40,382 nt of DNA from an uncultured Bacillota bacterium (lineage in GTDB: Bacteria; Bacillota; Dehalobacteriia; UBA7702), in contig CADBQN010000053.1 of assembly GCA_902796855.1 (NCBI GenBank), positions 1 through 40,382 of the forward strand, written 5' to 3'. The first letter of the stretch is position 1. Each line of letters starts with the position of its first letter. Both the position numbers and the translations under genes were made by a program. Shown in pieces: positions 18,420 to 26,601 of this stretch. Under the pieces are notes generated by a model that saw nothing but the letters and a program-made list of their open reading frames with translations, did not search any database and was not told where the DNA came from.

Positions 18420-20132
18420 ATGACAACGGAAACAAAAAAATATAAAATGGATTACGTCGCCATCGCCGTCAGCGTGGCCATTCTGGCCGTCCTCGTTTTC
18501 CTCACGATTTGGGATTCTCAGGGCGTCGTCACCGGCCTGCTTTCGGTGCGGGATGTCCTGATCTATAATTTTGGCGTTTATTTTATTGTTTTTACCGCGG
18601 CGATCCTATTTTATAACATCTATCTCGCCGCTTCCAAATACGGCAACATCCGCATGGGCCGTACAAAACCGGAATACGGCACTTTCGGCTGGGTCGCCAT
18701 GATCTTCTGCGCGGCCATGGGCTGCACGATTCTGTTCTGGTCCGCCATCGAGTGGGCCTATTACACCGTCTGGCTGAATCCCTTCGGCATGACACCGGAG
18801 GAAACGGCGAAGATCTCCGTGGCCTATTCCTTCTTCCACTGGGGGTTCCCGGCCTGGTCGATCTACGCCGCCGGCGTGATCCCCATCGCTTATCGCTACT
18901 ATGTCCGCAGAAAACCCGGCCTGACGCTGCAGAACGCCTGCGAAGGCGTGCTGGGAAAGAGTGTGTACGGGCCCTTGGGCACCGTCATCAGCATCATCTT
19001 CGTTTTCGGTGTCCTCGGCGGCTACGCCATCTCTTACGGCAGCGGTATCCCGATGCTGAACAACATCGTTCACAATCTCGTCGGCACGCCGGAGAACCTG
19101 CTGGTGGATTTCCTCATCATCATCGCCGTGACGGCGCTGTTCATGTGGAGCGCCTGCTCCGGTATTGCCCGCGGGATCCAGGTGCTTTCCAAGCTCTGTG
19201 TCTGGCTCTGCTTTGTGATCTGCGGCGCGTTCCTGATCCTCGGCCACACCGGCTTTGAGATCAACAACACGGTCCAGTCCTTCGGCTGGATGCTCTCGAA
19301 CTTCTTTGACATGCTCTGCTACACCGACCCCACCGGGGCTTCCGGCGGGTTCCCTCAGGAATGGACGGTCTTTTACTGGGCCTGGTGGCTGGGTCTGGCG
19401 CCGGTGATGTGGATTTTCATCGCCAAGTGCTCCGCCGGCCGCTCCATCCGCAGCATCATCCTGACGGTGATCTTCTCCGGCATGGCCTCGACGGTGCTCT
19501 TCTTCGGCACCATTTCCAACCACGGCCTCGGCGAGATCCTGCTGAACGCCGGTTTCGACTGGTCGAACCTCGGCGGCAACGGCACGATGCTGGATACGTT
19601 CTACAATGAGTTCAACGAGTTCGGCCTCATCTCCGCCGTCATTCAGACGCTGCCTTTGGGCAAGTGCGTGCTGGCGATCTGGTTCGTCACCGCTTTCTTC
19701 CTCTTTGTGACGACGATGGACTCGGCCTCCTATACGATGGCGGCCTCCTGTACGAAGGGGCTGGCCGTCGGCGACGACCCCTCCCGCCGCTACCGCGTGC
19801 TCTTCGCGTTTCTGCTGTCGGTGACGCCGCTCTGCCTGTTGGTGGCGAGCTCCCCGCTGACGGGGTTCAAGGCGGTGCTGATCATCACTTCGGTGCCGAT
19901 CTCGCTGCTGATCATCTTCTGCCTCATCTCCTGCCAGAAATGGCTCCGGGAAGATTACGGCTCCTGGACGGCGGAGGACATCAAACGGTTTTACGCCGTC
20001 TATGAGGACAGCCTGAGCCTGCCCGACGACGCCTCTCCCGCCGGTGTTGAGACGCCGCTCTACTCCACCGTGGCCGGCCTGAGAAAACGGGTGGTGAAAA
20101 AGGCGGAAGGAACGGAAGAAACGGAAGAATAA
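18420..20132 (+). CDS. BCCT family betaine/choline/carnitine-type transporter (first copy)
   Basis: A roughly 570-residue protein with twelve predicted membrane helices. The BCCT signature is clear in WTVFYWAWWLGLAPVMWIFIAK, whose Trp cluster forms the quaternary-ammonium binding site, and the N-terminal SKYGNIRMGRTKPEYGTF block is conserved. BCCT carriers import glycine betaine, choline, carnitine or similar trimethylated compounds. The start at 18420 is chosen because AAAAGAG ends at 18410; an ATG at 18411 is also possible. It is the last gene of the mttB1 unit, before a terminator at 20209. The C-terminal ~40 residues are polar and acidic. The substrate is inferred to be a methylated amine or betaine. 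Confidence 0.92.
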   Translation: MTTETKKYKMDYVAIAVSVAILAVLVFLTIWDSQGVVTGLLSVRDVLIYNFGVYFIVFTAAILFYNIYLAASKYGNIRMGRTKPEYGTFGWVAMIFCAAMGCTILFWSAIEWAYYTVWLNPFGMTPEETAKISVAYSFFHWGFPAWSIYAAGVIPIAYRYYVRRKPGLTLQNACEGVLGKSVYGPLGTVISIIFVFGVLGGYAISYGSGIPMLNNIVHNLVGTPENLLVDFLIIIAVTALFMWSACSGIARGIQVLSKLCVWLCFVICGAFLILGHTGFEINNTVQSFGWMLSNFFDMLCYTDPTGASGGFPQEWTVFYWAWWLGLAPVMWIFIAKCSAGRSIRSIILTVIFSGMASTVLFFGTISNHGLGEILLNAGFDWSNLGGNGTMLDTFYNEFNEFGLISAVIQTLPLGKCVLAIWFVTAFFLFVTTMDSASYTMAASCTKGLAVGDDPSRRYRVLFAFLLSVTPLCLLVASSPLTGFKAVLIITSVPISLLIIFCLISCQKWLREDYGSWTAEDIKRFYAVYEDSLSLPDDASPAGVETPLYSTVAGLRKRVVKKAEGTEETEE

Positions 20133-20208
20133 ATAAAGTAACGATTATTCAAGACGTGATAAAAGGAAGACCCCTGACAGGTCTTATAAGAATAACACTC
20201 CATAACGG

Positions 20209-20241
20209 AAGCGGTTCGGTGAAATATCCGGACCGCTTTTG
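20209..20241 (+). terminator. Intrinsic terminator of the mttB1 operon
   Basis: The stem AAGCGGT-T-CGG / CCG-G-ACCGCTT with an eight-base loop ends in TTTTG. It lies 76 bases after the BCCT stop codon. Confidence 0.75.
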
Positions 20242-20382
20242 TCTGTTTGCCGGCGGCGGGAAAGAAAGTGCCGCCCGGATTTTTAGAGATGATTTTTTCG
20301 GTGATTCTCCGGGTGTTTTTAGGTTATTTCAGCTAAGGTTTTTTGATAAAATGATGTTTTTTTGCATTTTTTGACCAAAAAA

Positions 20383-20391
20383 TGATATAAT
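20383..20391 (+). promoter_or_regulatory. Extended -10 promoter upstream of activator 2
   Basis: TG-A-TATAAT is a perfect extended -10 element in an AT-rich stretch. It could give basal expression of activator 2 from about 20398, with a leader of some 280 bases. The gap 20133-20679 otherwise holds the terminator at 20209, the inverted repeat at 20386-20517 and a sigma-54 site. Short open frames there have no ribosome site or recognisable content. Confidence 0.45.
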
Positions 20392-20517
20392 AAAAAAAGT
20401 AATTGTTAAGTACTAATTTTATTTTCCGCTGTCTGTGTCAAAAAAATGTTATTTATCAATTTTTTAGATGACGGATATCTATATCGGATGCCCTTTTTAA
20501 TTACTTTTTTTATTATA
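20386..20517. repeat. Perfect 19-bp inverted repeat flanking 94 bases
   Basis: TATAATAAAAAAAGTAATT at 20386-20404 is repeated exactly in inverted orientation at 20499-20517. The left arm starts with the TATAAT box of the extended -10 promoter. The space between the arms has no gene. In RNA the arms could form a long hairpin in the activator 2 leader. Confidence 0.85.
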
Positions 20518-20579
20518 AGAGGTCCGCGTCCGCAGATCGGCCTCTTCTTCGACCTCGTTTTTTCCCTTTTTTACGATTT

Positions 20580-20595
20580 TGGCGCGTTTTTTGCA
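20580..20595 (+). promoter_or_regulatory. Sigma-54 (-24/-12) promoter of activator 2
   Basis: TGGCGCG-TTTT-TTGCA has GG at 20581-20582 and GC at 20593-20594, ten bases apart; it differs from the other three sites by one base in the -24 box. The predicted start near 20606 leaves a leader of about 74 bases. It implies that activator 2 is itself under sigma-54 control, by activator 1 or by itself. Confidence 0.8.
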
Positions 20596-20679
20596 TCTAA
20601 AAAAGAAAGGAGGAGTATGCGGTCAAAAGGTTTTATTGTCGAATCAACTGGAAACGCTGAATGATTTAAGGAGATTGTC

Positions 20680-22497
20680 ATGAAAATCGGTGAATTAAAT
20701 TGCTGGAGCTGCACTTGGTTTGAGAATGATCGACTCGTTACCGTAGATGATTACGTTGAGAATAAGACCAGCTTCTTTGTTTTCGGGAAAGGCGCCTCCT
20801 GCCAGTATCTTCTCGTTACGAGGGGTGATGTGGGAGATGTCCTGCTGCGGGAAAAACTGGATTCCTTTGATCCTTACGAGCACCTCGTATCCCGCGACTT
20901 TATTCCGCTGAATGTCAACGATGATATGTTTTCCATCCCCTATATCGGCAAGCAGGAAAAATACGGTCTTCTTTTTGACGGTGACCATCGTCCCTGCGGC
21001 GTCATCATGGATATTCAGAATATCTATTCCCTGCATTATAATCTGCAGATGGGCATTTACCGCAGGGACCTGGCGATTGGGTTCTACAAACGCATCATCG
21101 ACAATATGGAAGAGGAGATCTTTATCGTCGACGAGTATGGTTTTGTTCAGTTCCTGAATCCCTACGCGGAAAAAGTCTGCGACGTCAAACTCCGCGACGT
21201 CATCGGGCTGCACGTGGATGATCTCGAAAAAAAGGGGATCATTTCTTCCAGCATTTCCAAAGAGGTTTTCCGTTACGGTCATACCTGCAACCGCATGATG
21301 GAACTGAAAACAGGGAAAACCGTCCTGGCGACGGGAATTCCCATTTATGATGACGGCGGTACCCTCATCAATGTCCTCGCGACCTCGAAAAATCTGGAAC
21401 AGATGCGCAATGTGCTGTCGCATTTGAGTGAAATCACCAGTGAGCTCGGGGAAAAGGAAAAGGAAATCACGCAGCTGCGTCACCGCATCATCACCAATGA
21501 GGATTACGTCATTGAAAGTCCGGCGATGCGCGAAGCGGAGCGGGATATTGAAAAAGTCGCGCCGACCGACGCCACCGTGCTGATTTACGGCGAAAGCGGC
21601 GTCGGCAAAGAGGTCGCGGCGGATCTGATTTATAAGCTCAGCGCCCGCCGGGAGAACCCGATGGTGAAAATCAACTGCGCGATGATCCCGGAACATCTGT
21701 TGGAATCGGAATTCTTTGGCTATGAGCCCGGCGCTTTTACCGGCGCCAGCCGCAGCGGCAAAAAGGGGAAGATCGAAATGGCCAACGGCGGCACCCTTTT
21801 CCTCGATGAGATCGGTGAAATGCCCCTGGCCCTGCAGGCCAAGATTTTAGAGGTGCTGCAGGATCGGGAGATCGTCCGCGTCGGCGGTATGAAACGGATC
21901 CCTGTGGATGTGCGCTTCATCGCCGCGACGAACAGGGACCTTAAAGCCATGGTGCGGGAGGGGACGTTCCGCAAGGATCTCTACTACCGGCTGAACGTGA
22001 TGACCGTTTATCTCGCCCCGCTGAATCAGCGAAAAGAAGATATCCTGCCGTTATGCGACTTATTCCTGAAAAAATACAACTCCAGATATAAGAAGAACCA
22101 TATTTTCGCCCCGTCGGTGCTCAGCTTCTTTTTGAAATACGATTGGCCCGGCAATGTCCGGGAACTGATGCACACCATTGAGCATCTCGTCATTGTCAGC
22201 GATAACGACGTGATTTCCGTTGAGGACGTCAACCGTGTCCTGGAAGAGCGTACCCCGGGAAAGCGGGAGGAAACAGCGACGGAAATGCAGGTCACTTCCT
22301 TGAAACTGGCCAAGCGGGAGCTGGAAATCTCCCTCGTAAAGCGCGCTTACGATCTGTTCCATTCTTCCTATAAAGTCGCGGAAATGCTCGGCATTTCTCA
22401 GGCCGCGGTGATGAAGATTTTAAAGCGCAACGGTTATCGCATTAAAAACGGCGTTTTGAGTAAAATTGAGGATACGGAAAATGAGGTGATCGGATGA
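20680..22497 (+). CDS. Sigma-54-dependent transcriptional activator 2 (PAS, AAA+, HTH)
   Basis: A 605-residue paralog of activator 1 with the same layout: an N-terminal domain of unknown fold (1-130, with paired Cys in LNCWSCTW), PAS-like domain (about 139-250, EEIFIVDEYGFVQFLNP), AAA+ domain with Walker A GESGVGKE at 304-311, GAFTGA at 351-356 and Walker B LFLDEIGE, then a Fis-type HTH (YKVAEMLGISQAAVMKILKR). The ATG follows AAGGAG. It has no receiver domain. The HTH differs from that of activator 1, so the two may recognise different sites. The gene stands directly upstream of the second methyltransferase operon and overlaps the next gene by four bases, so it is translated together with that small membrane protein. 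Confidence 0.93.
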   Translation: MKIGELNCWSCTWFENDRLVTVDDYVENKTSFFVFGKGASCQYLLVTRGDVGDVLLREKLDSFDPYEHLVSRDFIPLNVNDDMFSIPYIGKQEKYGLLFDGDHRPCGVIMDIQNIYSLHYNLQMGIYRRDLAIGFYKRIIDNMEEEIFIVDEYGFVQFLNPYAEKVCDVKLRDVIGLHVDDLEKKGIISSSISKEVFRYGHTCNRMMELKTGKTVLATGIPIYDDGGTLINVLATSKNLEQMRNVLSHLSEITSELGEKEKEITQLRHRIITNEDYVIESPAMREAERDIEKVAPTDATVLIYGESGVGKEVAADLIYKLSARRENPMVKINCAMIPEHLLESEFFGYEPGAFTGASRSGKKGKIEMANGGTLFLDEIGEMPLALQAKILEVLQDREIVRVGGMKRIPVDVRFIAATNRDLKAMVREGTFRKDLYYRLNVMTVYLAPLNQRKEDILPLCDLFLKKYNSRYKKNHIFAPSVLSFFLKYDWPGNVRELMHTIEHLVIVSDNDVISVEDVNRVLEERTPGKREETATEMQVTSLKLAKRELEISLVKRAYDLFHSSYKVAEMLGISQAAVMKILKRNGYRIKNGVLSKIEDTENEVIG

Positions 22498-22889
22498 TTT
22501 GCGGAAACTGCGGAAAAGACGTCCCGATGGGGCAGGAAATCTGTCCGGAATGCGGAAATCCCCTGAAGGCGGCAAAGCCCTGGGATAAACCGGAAAAAAA
22601 GAAGACCGTGGCAAAGAAAACGGAACGGCCGCCGAAACCGGAAAAGCCCTGGCAGGAACCGGGCGTTCGTTATGAACCGGTGCAGCCGACGCCGATCCCG
22701 GAAAAGAAAAAATACGGGCTGACCGTGCTCTTTGTCATCATCGGCCTATCCTGCTTTGTGTTTATTAAAACAATCGCCATTAACACAGTGATGAGCCGAT
22801 CCTTCGCTGTCGGCGGCGTCTGCTTTTTCCTGGCGGCACTGTTCAGCCTGATCGCGAAGAGAAAGCCGAAAAACAGGGATGGAAAATGA
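22494..22889 (+). CDS. Small zinc-ribbon membrane protein
   Basis: A 131-residue protein. Residues 3-20 form a zinc ribbon with Cys at 3, 6, 17 and 20 (CGNC, CPEC). A Lys/Pro-rich linker (25-70) follows, then two hydrophobic segments (about 74-100 and 105-122) that look like membrane helices, with a basic tail. Its ATG overlaps the stop of activator 2 (ATGA), so it is co-translated with it. No specific family is recognised beyond the common zinc-ribbon-plus-membrane architecture. Position suggests it could tether or modulate the activator, but this is inference only. Confidence 0.75.
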   Translation: MICGNCGKDVPMGQEICPECGNPLKAAKPWDKPEKKKTVAKKTERPPKPEKPWQEPGVRYEPVQPTPIPEKKKYGLTVLFVIIGLSCFVFIKTIAINTVMSRSFAVGGVCFFLAALFSLIAKRKPKNRDGK

Positions 22890-23050
22890 TGTGTTTCGGA
22901 TTAACCCGCGGCGCGGTTTGGACTTCCCTCCGTATATGGCGGCTTTATGGCGCGCCCCGCGAACGGAAAAGTGTATTTTTTTGTCATGGCCTTCGCTTTA
23001 TGTTGAAAGACCCCCTATATTATAATCACTTTTTTACTTATGGATAATAA

Positions 23051-23097
23051 AAGTTATTGTTTTTTCATCGTTTTTGAAAAAAGCAATGACTTTTTTT
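23051..23097 (+). terminator. Terminator of the activator 2 unit
   Basis: An imperfect stem pairs AAGTTATTG-TTTTTTC with GAAAAAAGCAATGACTT and ends in seven T. It separates activator 2 and the zinc-ribbon gene from the second methyltransferase operon. The remainder of 22890-23327 shows no gene. Confidence 0.65.
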
Positions 23098-23327
23098 ATT
23101 ATGGCGTTTTCGCGTGTACAGCGGGGAAAAAACGCAATGGTTTTGAGGAAGAACGCGTCATCGGCGGCGGCGGATCCCATTCTTTTCGCTGCTCTTTTTT
23201 TGAAATCTTTTTGAACAGGCTTTTTTGAACGTCATGAAACGAACGATTGAAAACTTTTTGAGATGAAACACTGTTTCTGTCTGTTGGGAAAAAGGGGGGA
23301 ATATTTTCTTTTTTTCAAAAATTTTTT

Positions 23328-23343
23328 TGGCACGTTTTTTGCA
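23328..23343 (+). promoter_or_regulatory. Sigma-54 (-24/-12) promoter of the second methyltransferase operon
   Basis: TGGCACG-TTTT-TTGCA has GG at 23329-23330 and GC at 23341-23342 with ten bases between. The predicted start near 23354 gives an 83-base leader to the ATG at 23437. No competing sigma-70 site is obvious nearby. Confidence 0.92.
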
Positions 23344-23436
23344 TTATTTGGTTCCATAGAAAAGTCTTCGGCCAATTTCGCAGGTCAAAAAGACGCACGC
23401 TGAAGCATAAGTTTATTTATATAAAAGGAGGATATT

Positions 23437-24891
23437 ATGAGAGACACCATGAGATTACATTACGCCTCGGAAGAAGACGTAAAGAAGATGCACGAAGCGA
23501 CCCTGGATATTCTGGAAGAAACCGGGATCAAAAGCTTCTCCGAACCCTTCGTCGCCTTTTGTAAGGAAGCCGGTCTGAACGTCAGCGACGATCCTTCCGG
23601 CAAGGGCAGCCGCATCCGCTTCCCCAGAGATATCGTTGAAAAAGCCATCAAGACCGCTCCCAAAAGCTTCACCATGTATGGCCTCGACGATAAATATCAG
23701 ATCAAATGGGGCGAAAAGAACGCGTATAACCACACCTGTGTCGGCACGCCCTTCGTCACCGATGTTGAAACCGGCAAAAGAAGAAACACCTCCCTCGCCG
23801 ACCTGGAAGATTATATCCGCCTGGCCGACGCTCTCCCCAACACCGATATCATTTCCTGCCTGACGGCCCAGGGGATTCCCGAACACGCCGCCAACGCCGT
23901 TCAGGTCGCCGCGATGGTGAAAAACACCACGAAACCGCTGCGTATCTGCATCCATGACGCTCAGGAAACCGAAGACGTCGTCAACGTCCTCGCCGCCGCC
24001 GTCGGCAGCAAGGAAGAGCTTGTGAAAAAGCCCATCGCCTATCTGGAAGTTTCCCCCATCAGCCCGATGGAATACGCCTCGGATCCCGCCGACGCCATTT
24101 TGAGCATTGTTGACGCCGGTATGCCCTTCGGCAACATTCCCTGCCCGATGATCGGCGCCACCGGCCCGATGACCGTCGTCGGTTCCGTCGTGATGCACAA
24201 CGCCGAAGTCCTCGCCGGCATCGTCATCGCCCAGCTGAGAAAACCGGGTCATCCCTGCATCATGAGCCCCCGCGTCACCTTCATGGAAATGTCCACCGCC
24301 ATGGGCCTCTGGGCCGCTCCGGAAATGGGCCTCGCCGCCACCCTCAGCGCCGAACTGATGCGCTACTACGATCTGCCCTGCACCGTAACGGGGTTCAGCT
24401 GCGGTTCCAAAGTCTCCGACGCTCAGGCCGCCTTTGAATCCATGTTCAACACCCTGATCCCGGCTCTCGTCGGCGTCGATGTCGTCGGCGCTTCCGGCTC
24501 CCTCGACAACGTTCTGGAAGCCTCCTACGAAAAACTCGTCATCGACAACGAAATCGCTTCCCTGATCCAGCACGCCATCAAAGGCTATGACGTCAACGAA
24601 GACACCTGCGCGACCTCGGTCGTCAAAGATGTTGTGGACGATCCCGCTTTCGGCGGCAACTTCCTCGGTCATCCCCATACGATGCAGCATCTCCGCACCG
24701 AACTTTGGAAGGGCTACGTCACCGACCGCGCCATCTATGAAAACTGGCAGGCCGCCGGCGCCAAGACCTTCACCGAAAGAGCTCACGACCTCGTGGTCGA
24801 TGTCCTCGCCAACCATCATCCCCAGCCGATTTCCGACGACAAAGTCAAAGCGGTTGAAGCGGTGGTCCAGGCCTGCATCGACAGAAAATAA
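23437..24891 (+). CDS. MttB-superfamily corrinoid methyltransferase lacking pyrrolysine (second)
   Basis: A 484-residue close paralog of the protein at 11901-13319; they share blocks such as MHEATLDILEETGIK / IHEATLDILETIGVR, PVSPISP-type strands and TCVGTPFVTDVETGKRR / TCIGSPFINDIETGKRK. The ATG follows AAGGAGG. The Pyl position reads GF-S-CGSK (Ser321), and no amber codon is present. Such non-Pyl MttB relatives demethylate quaternary amines such as glycine betaine in other anaerobes; the substrate here is not predictable. It is the first gene of an operon that continues with mttB2, mtbB, mtbC and two transporters, so it may feed the same corrinoid protein. Confidence 0.92.
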   Translation: MRDTMRLHYASEEDVKKMHEATLDILEETGIKSFSEPFVAFCKEAGLNVSDDPSGKGSRIRFPRDIVEKAIKTAPKSFTMYGLDDKYQIKWGEKNAYNHTCVGTPFVTDVETGKRRNTSLADLEDYIRLADALPNTDIISCLTAQGIPEHAANAVQVAAMVKNTTKPLRICIHDAQETEDVVNVLAAAVGSKEELVKKPIAYLEVSPISPMEYASDPADAILSIVDAGMPFGNIPCPMIGATGPMTVVGSVVMHNAEVLAGIVIAQLRKPGHPCIMSPRVTFMEMSTAMGLWAAPEMGLAATLSAELMRYYDLPCTVTGFSCGSKVSDAQAAFESMFNTLIPALVGVDVVGASGSLDNVLEASYEKLVIDNEIASLIQHAIKGYDVNEDTCATSVVKDVVDDPAFGGNFLGHPHTMQHLRTELWKGYVTDRAIYENWQAAGAKTFTERAHDLVVDVLANHHPQPISDDKVKAVEAVVQACIDRK

Positions 24892-24900
24892 ACCCCCAGC

Positions 24901-24926
24901 CGGCCGGCGCTTCCGGGCGCCGGCCG
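24901..24926 (+). other. GC-rich intercistronic stem-loop
   Basis: A perfect 10-bp stem CGGCCGGCGC / GCGCCGGCCG with loop TTCCGG lies just after the preceding stop codon. No U-tract follows, so it is more likely an RNA stability or processing element than a terminator. Confidence 0.7.
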
Positions 24927-25004
24927 ACCCCTCCACCTTCTCCGCCCGGCGTGAGGCCGCCCTTCGCGGAGAGAGAATCCCACTGAATGAAAGGAGAATG
25001 ATTT

Positions 25005-26477
25005 ATGGTTAAGAATGCCCATGCCGGTATCGGCCTGTTGTCCGGTTTCGGCGTCAACATGTTCACGGAAGATGAATTATACACCATGCATATGGCTACC
25101 CTCGAGATCCTGAGAGATGTCGGGATCGGCATCACCGATCCCGAAGCCCAGGAAACCCTGGCCGCCGTCGGCTGTATCGTCGATAAGAAGAACGGCGTTG
25201 TCCATTTCCCCAACTACGTTGTGGAAGACGCCATCCGTCTCGCCCCGAAAACCGTCACCTTCGCCGGCAGAAACCCCGCGAAGAGCTATGTCCTGGAAGA
25301 CAACCGCACCGGTTTTACCAACTTTGGCGAAGGGATCATGGTCTATGACCTCTACACCAACGAATACCGCCGCTCCACCAAGAAGGACTGCGGGCAGGCC
25401 GCGCTGATGGCCGACGCCCTCTCCGCTATTGATATTCATGAAAGAGCCGTCTCCGCCCAGGATGTTCCCGCCGCGGTGGCCCCTCTCCATGAGGTCCAGG
25501 TCAATATCACCAATACTTCCAAACACCTCGTCCAGGGATGCGGCACCGTCAGTAACCTGCGCAAAATTTACAAAGTGATGTGCCACATCGCCGGCGGTGA
25601 GGAAGCCTATCGGGCGAACCCCATCTACAGCACCATCACCTGCCCGATCAGTCCTTTGCAGCTCGTTCCCGAAAGCACGGCGATGATCATGGAAAGCGCC
25701 CGCCTCGGCGTGCCCATCACCATCATTTCCATGGCGCTGGCCGGCGGTACCACCCCGGTGACCCTCGCCGGGACGCTGCTGACCCACAACTGCGAAGCCC
25801 TCGCTTCCGTCGTCCTCTCCCAGGCCACGGTCAAAGGCGCGCCGGTGATCTACGGCAGCTCTACCTCGATCATGGACCTGAAATATACCTGCTCCCCGGT
25901 GGGCTGCCCCGAACTGGGCATGATCAACGCCGGCGTCGCCAAGCTGGCGCAGTTCTACGGCATCCCCAGCTGGGTCGCGGGCGGGTAGGCTGACAGCAAA
26001 GTTCCCGACGGTCAGGCGGCCCACGAAAAGACCATTACCGCGATGCTCCCGGCCTTGGCAGGCGCCAATGTCATTTACGGTCTCGGTATGCTGGAACTGG
26101 GTATCACCTTCGACTTTGCTCAGCTCGTCATCGACAACGAAATCGCCGAAATGATCAAACACGTGGTCAGAGGTATTGACGTGAATGATTATACCATGGC
26201 GGTGGATGTCATTAAGGAAGTCGGCATCGGCGGCGAATTCGTCACCAACATGCACACCTTTGAAAACTTCAAGAAAGTTCAGACTGATCCCAAGATCTTT
26301 GACCGCCGCATGAGAGAAGGCTGGGAAGCCCTCGGCAGCAAAGACGTTCTGGAAAGAGCCAGAGAAGAAGCGAAGAATATTCTTGAAAACCACAAACCCG
26401 ATCCGCTTCCCGCCGGAACGGAAAAAATGCTCGAAGATATGGTCGCCGAAGGCGAAGAAGAACTTGGCTTAAGGTAA
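25005..26477 (+). CDS. mttB: Trimethylamine:corrinoid methyltransferase, pyrrolysine-containing (second copy)
   Basis: A 490-residue MttB with an in-frame TAG at 25986-25988 read as pyrrolysine (residue 328). The flanks PSWVAGG-Pyl-ADSKVPDGQAAHEKT and the following GANVIYGLGMLELGITFDFAQLVIDNE match archaeal MttB, and there is no frame change at the amber codon. The upstream half has SMALAGGTTPVTLAGTLLTHNCEAL and PVGCPELGMINAGVAKLAQFYGIP. The enzyme methylates a corrinoid protein with trimethylamine. AAAGGAG precedes the ATG. The true stop is TAA. It sits between a non-Pyl paralog and mtbB in the same direction. The two mttB copies differ through most of their length, so they are not a recent duplication and may differ in substrate or partner. 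Confidence 0.95.
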
Positions 26478-26494
26478 CACGCGAAGATAACTGA

Positions 26495-26552
26495 CCGGAG
26501 GCGGGACTATGGTTTTCCCATTAACCCCTTCCCCTCTCTTTCCCGCCTCCGG
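26495..26552 (+). other. Intercistronic stem-loop between mttB2 and mtbB
   Basis: A perfect 12-bp stem CCGGAGGCGGGA / TCCCGCCTCCGG encloses a 34-base loop and is followed by CTTTTG. The short T-run could give partial termination; otherwise it would shape mRNA stability. Confidence 0.65.
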
Positions 26553-26601
26553 CTTTTGATGACAGGGAACATGGAATTTAAATAAAATGAAGGAGAAAAA
26601 A

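Noticed and set aside
20446-20664. Small 72-codon open frame before activator 2
   Set aside because: It has no ribosome site, overlaps the inverted repeat and the sigma-54 promoter, and has low-complexity content.
23040-23228. Small open frame of 62 codons
   Set aside because: It overlaps a terminator hairpin and has no ribosome site; the sequence resembles random AT-rich DNA.
22890-23436. Cobalamin riboswitch ahead of the corrinoid operon
   Set aside because: No B12-box-like sequence or matching stem set was seen; the sigma-54 promoter leaves only an 83-base leader.
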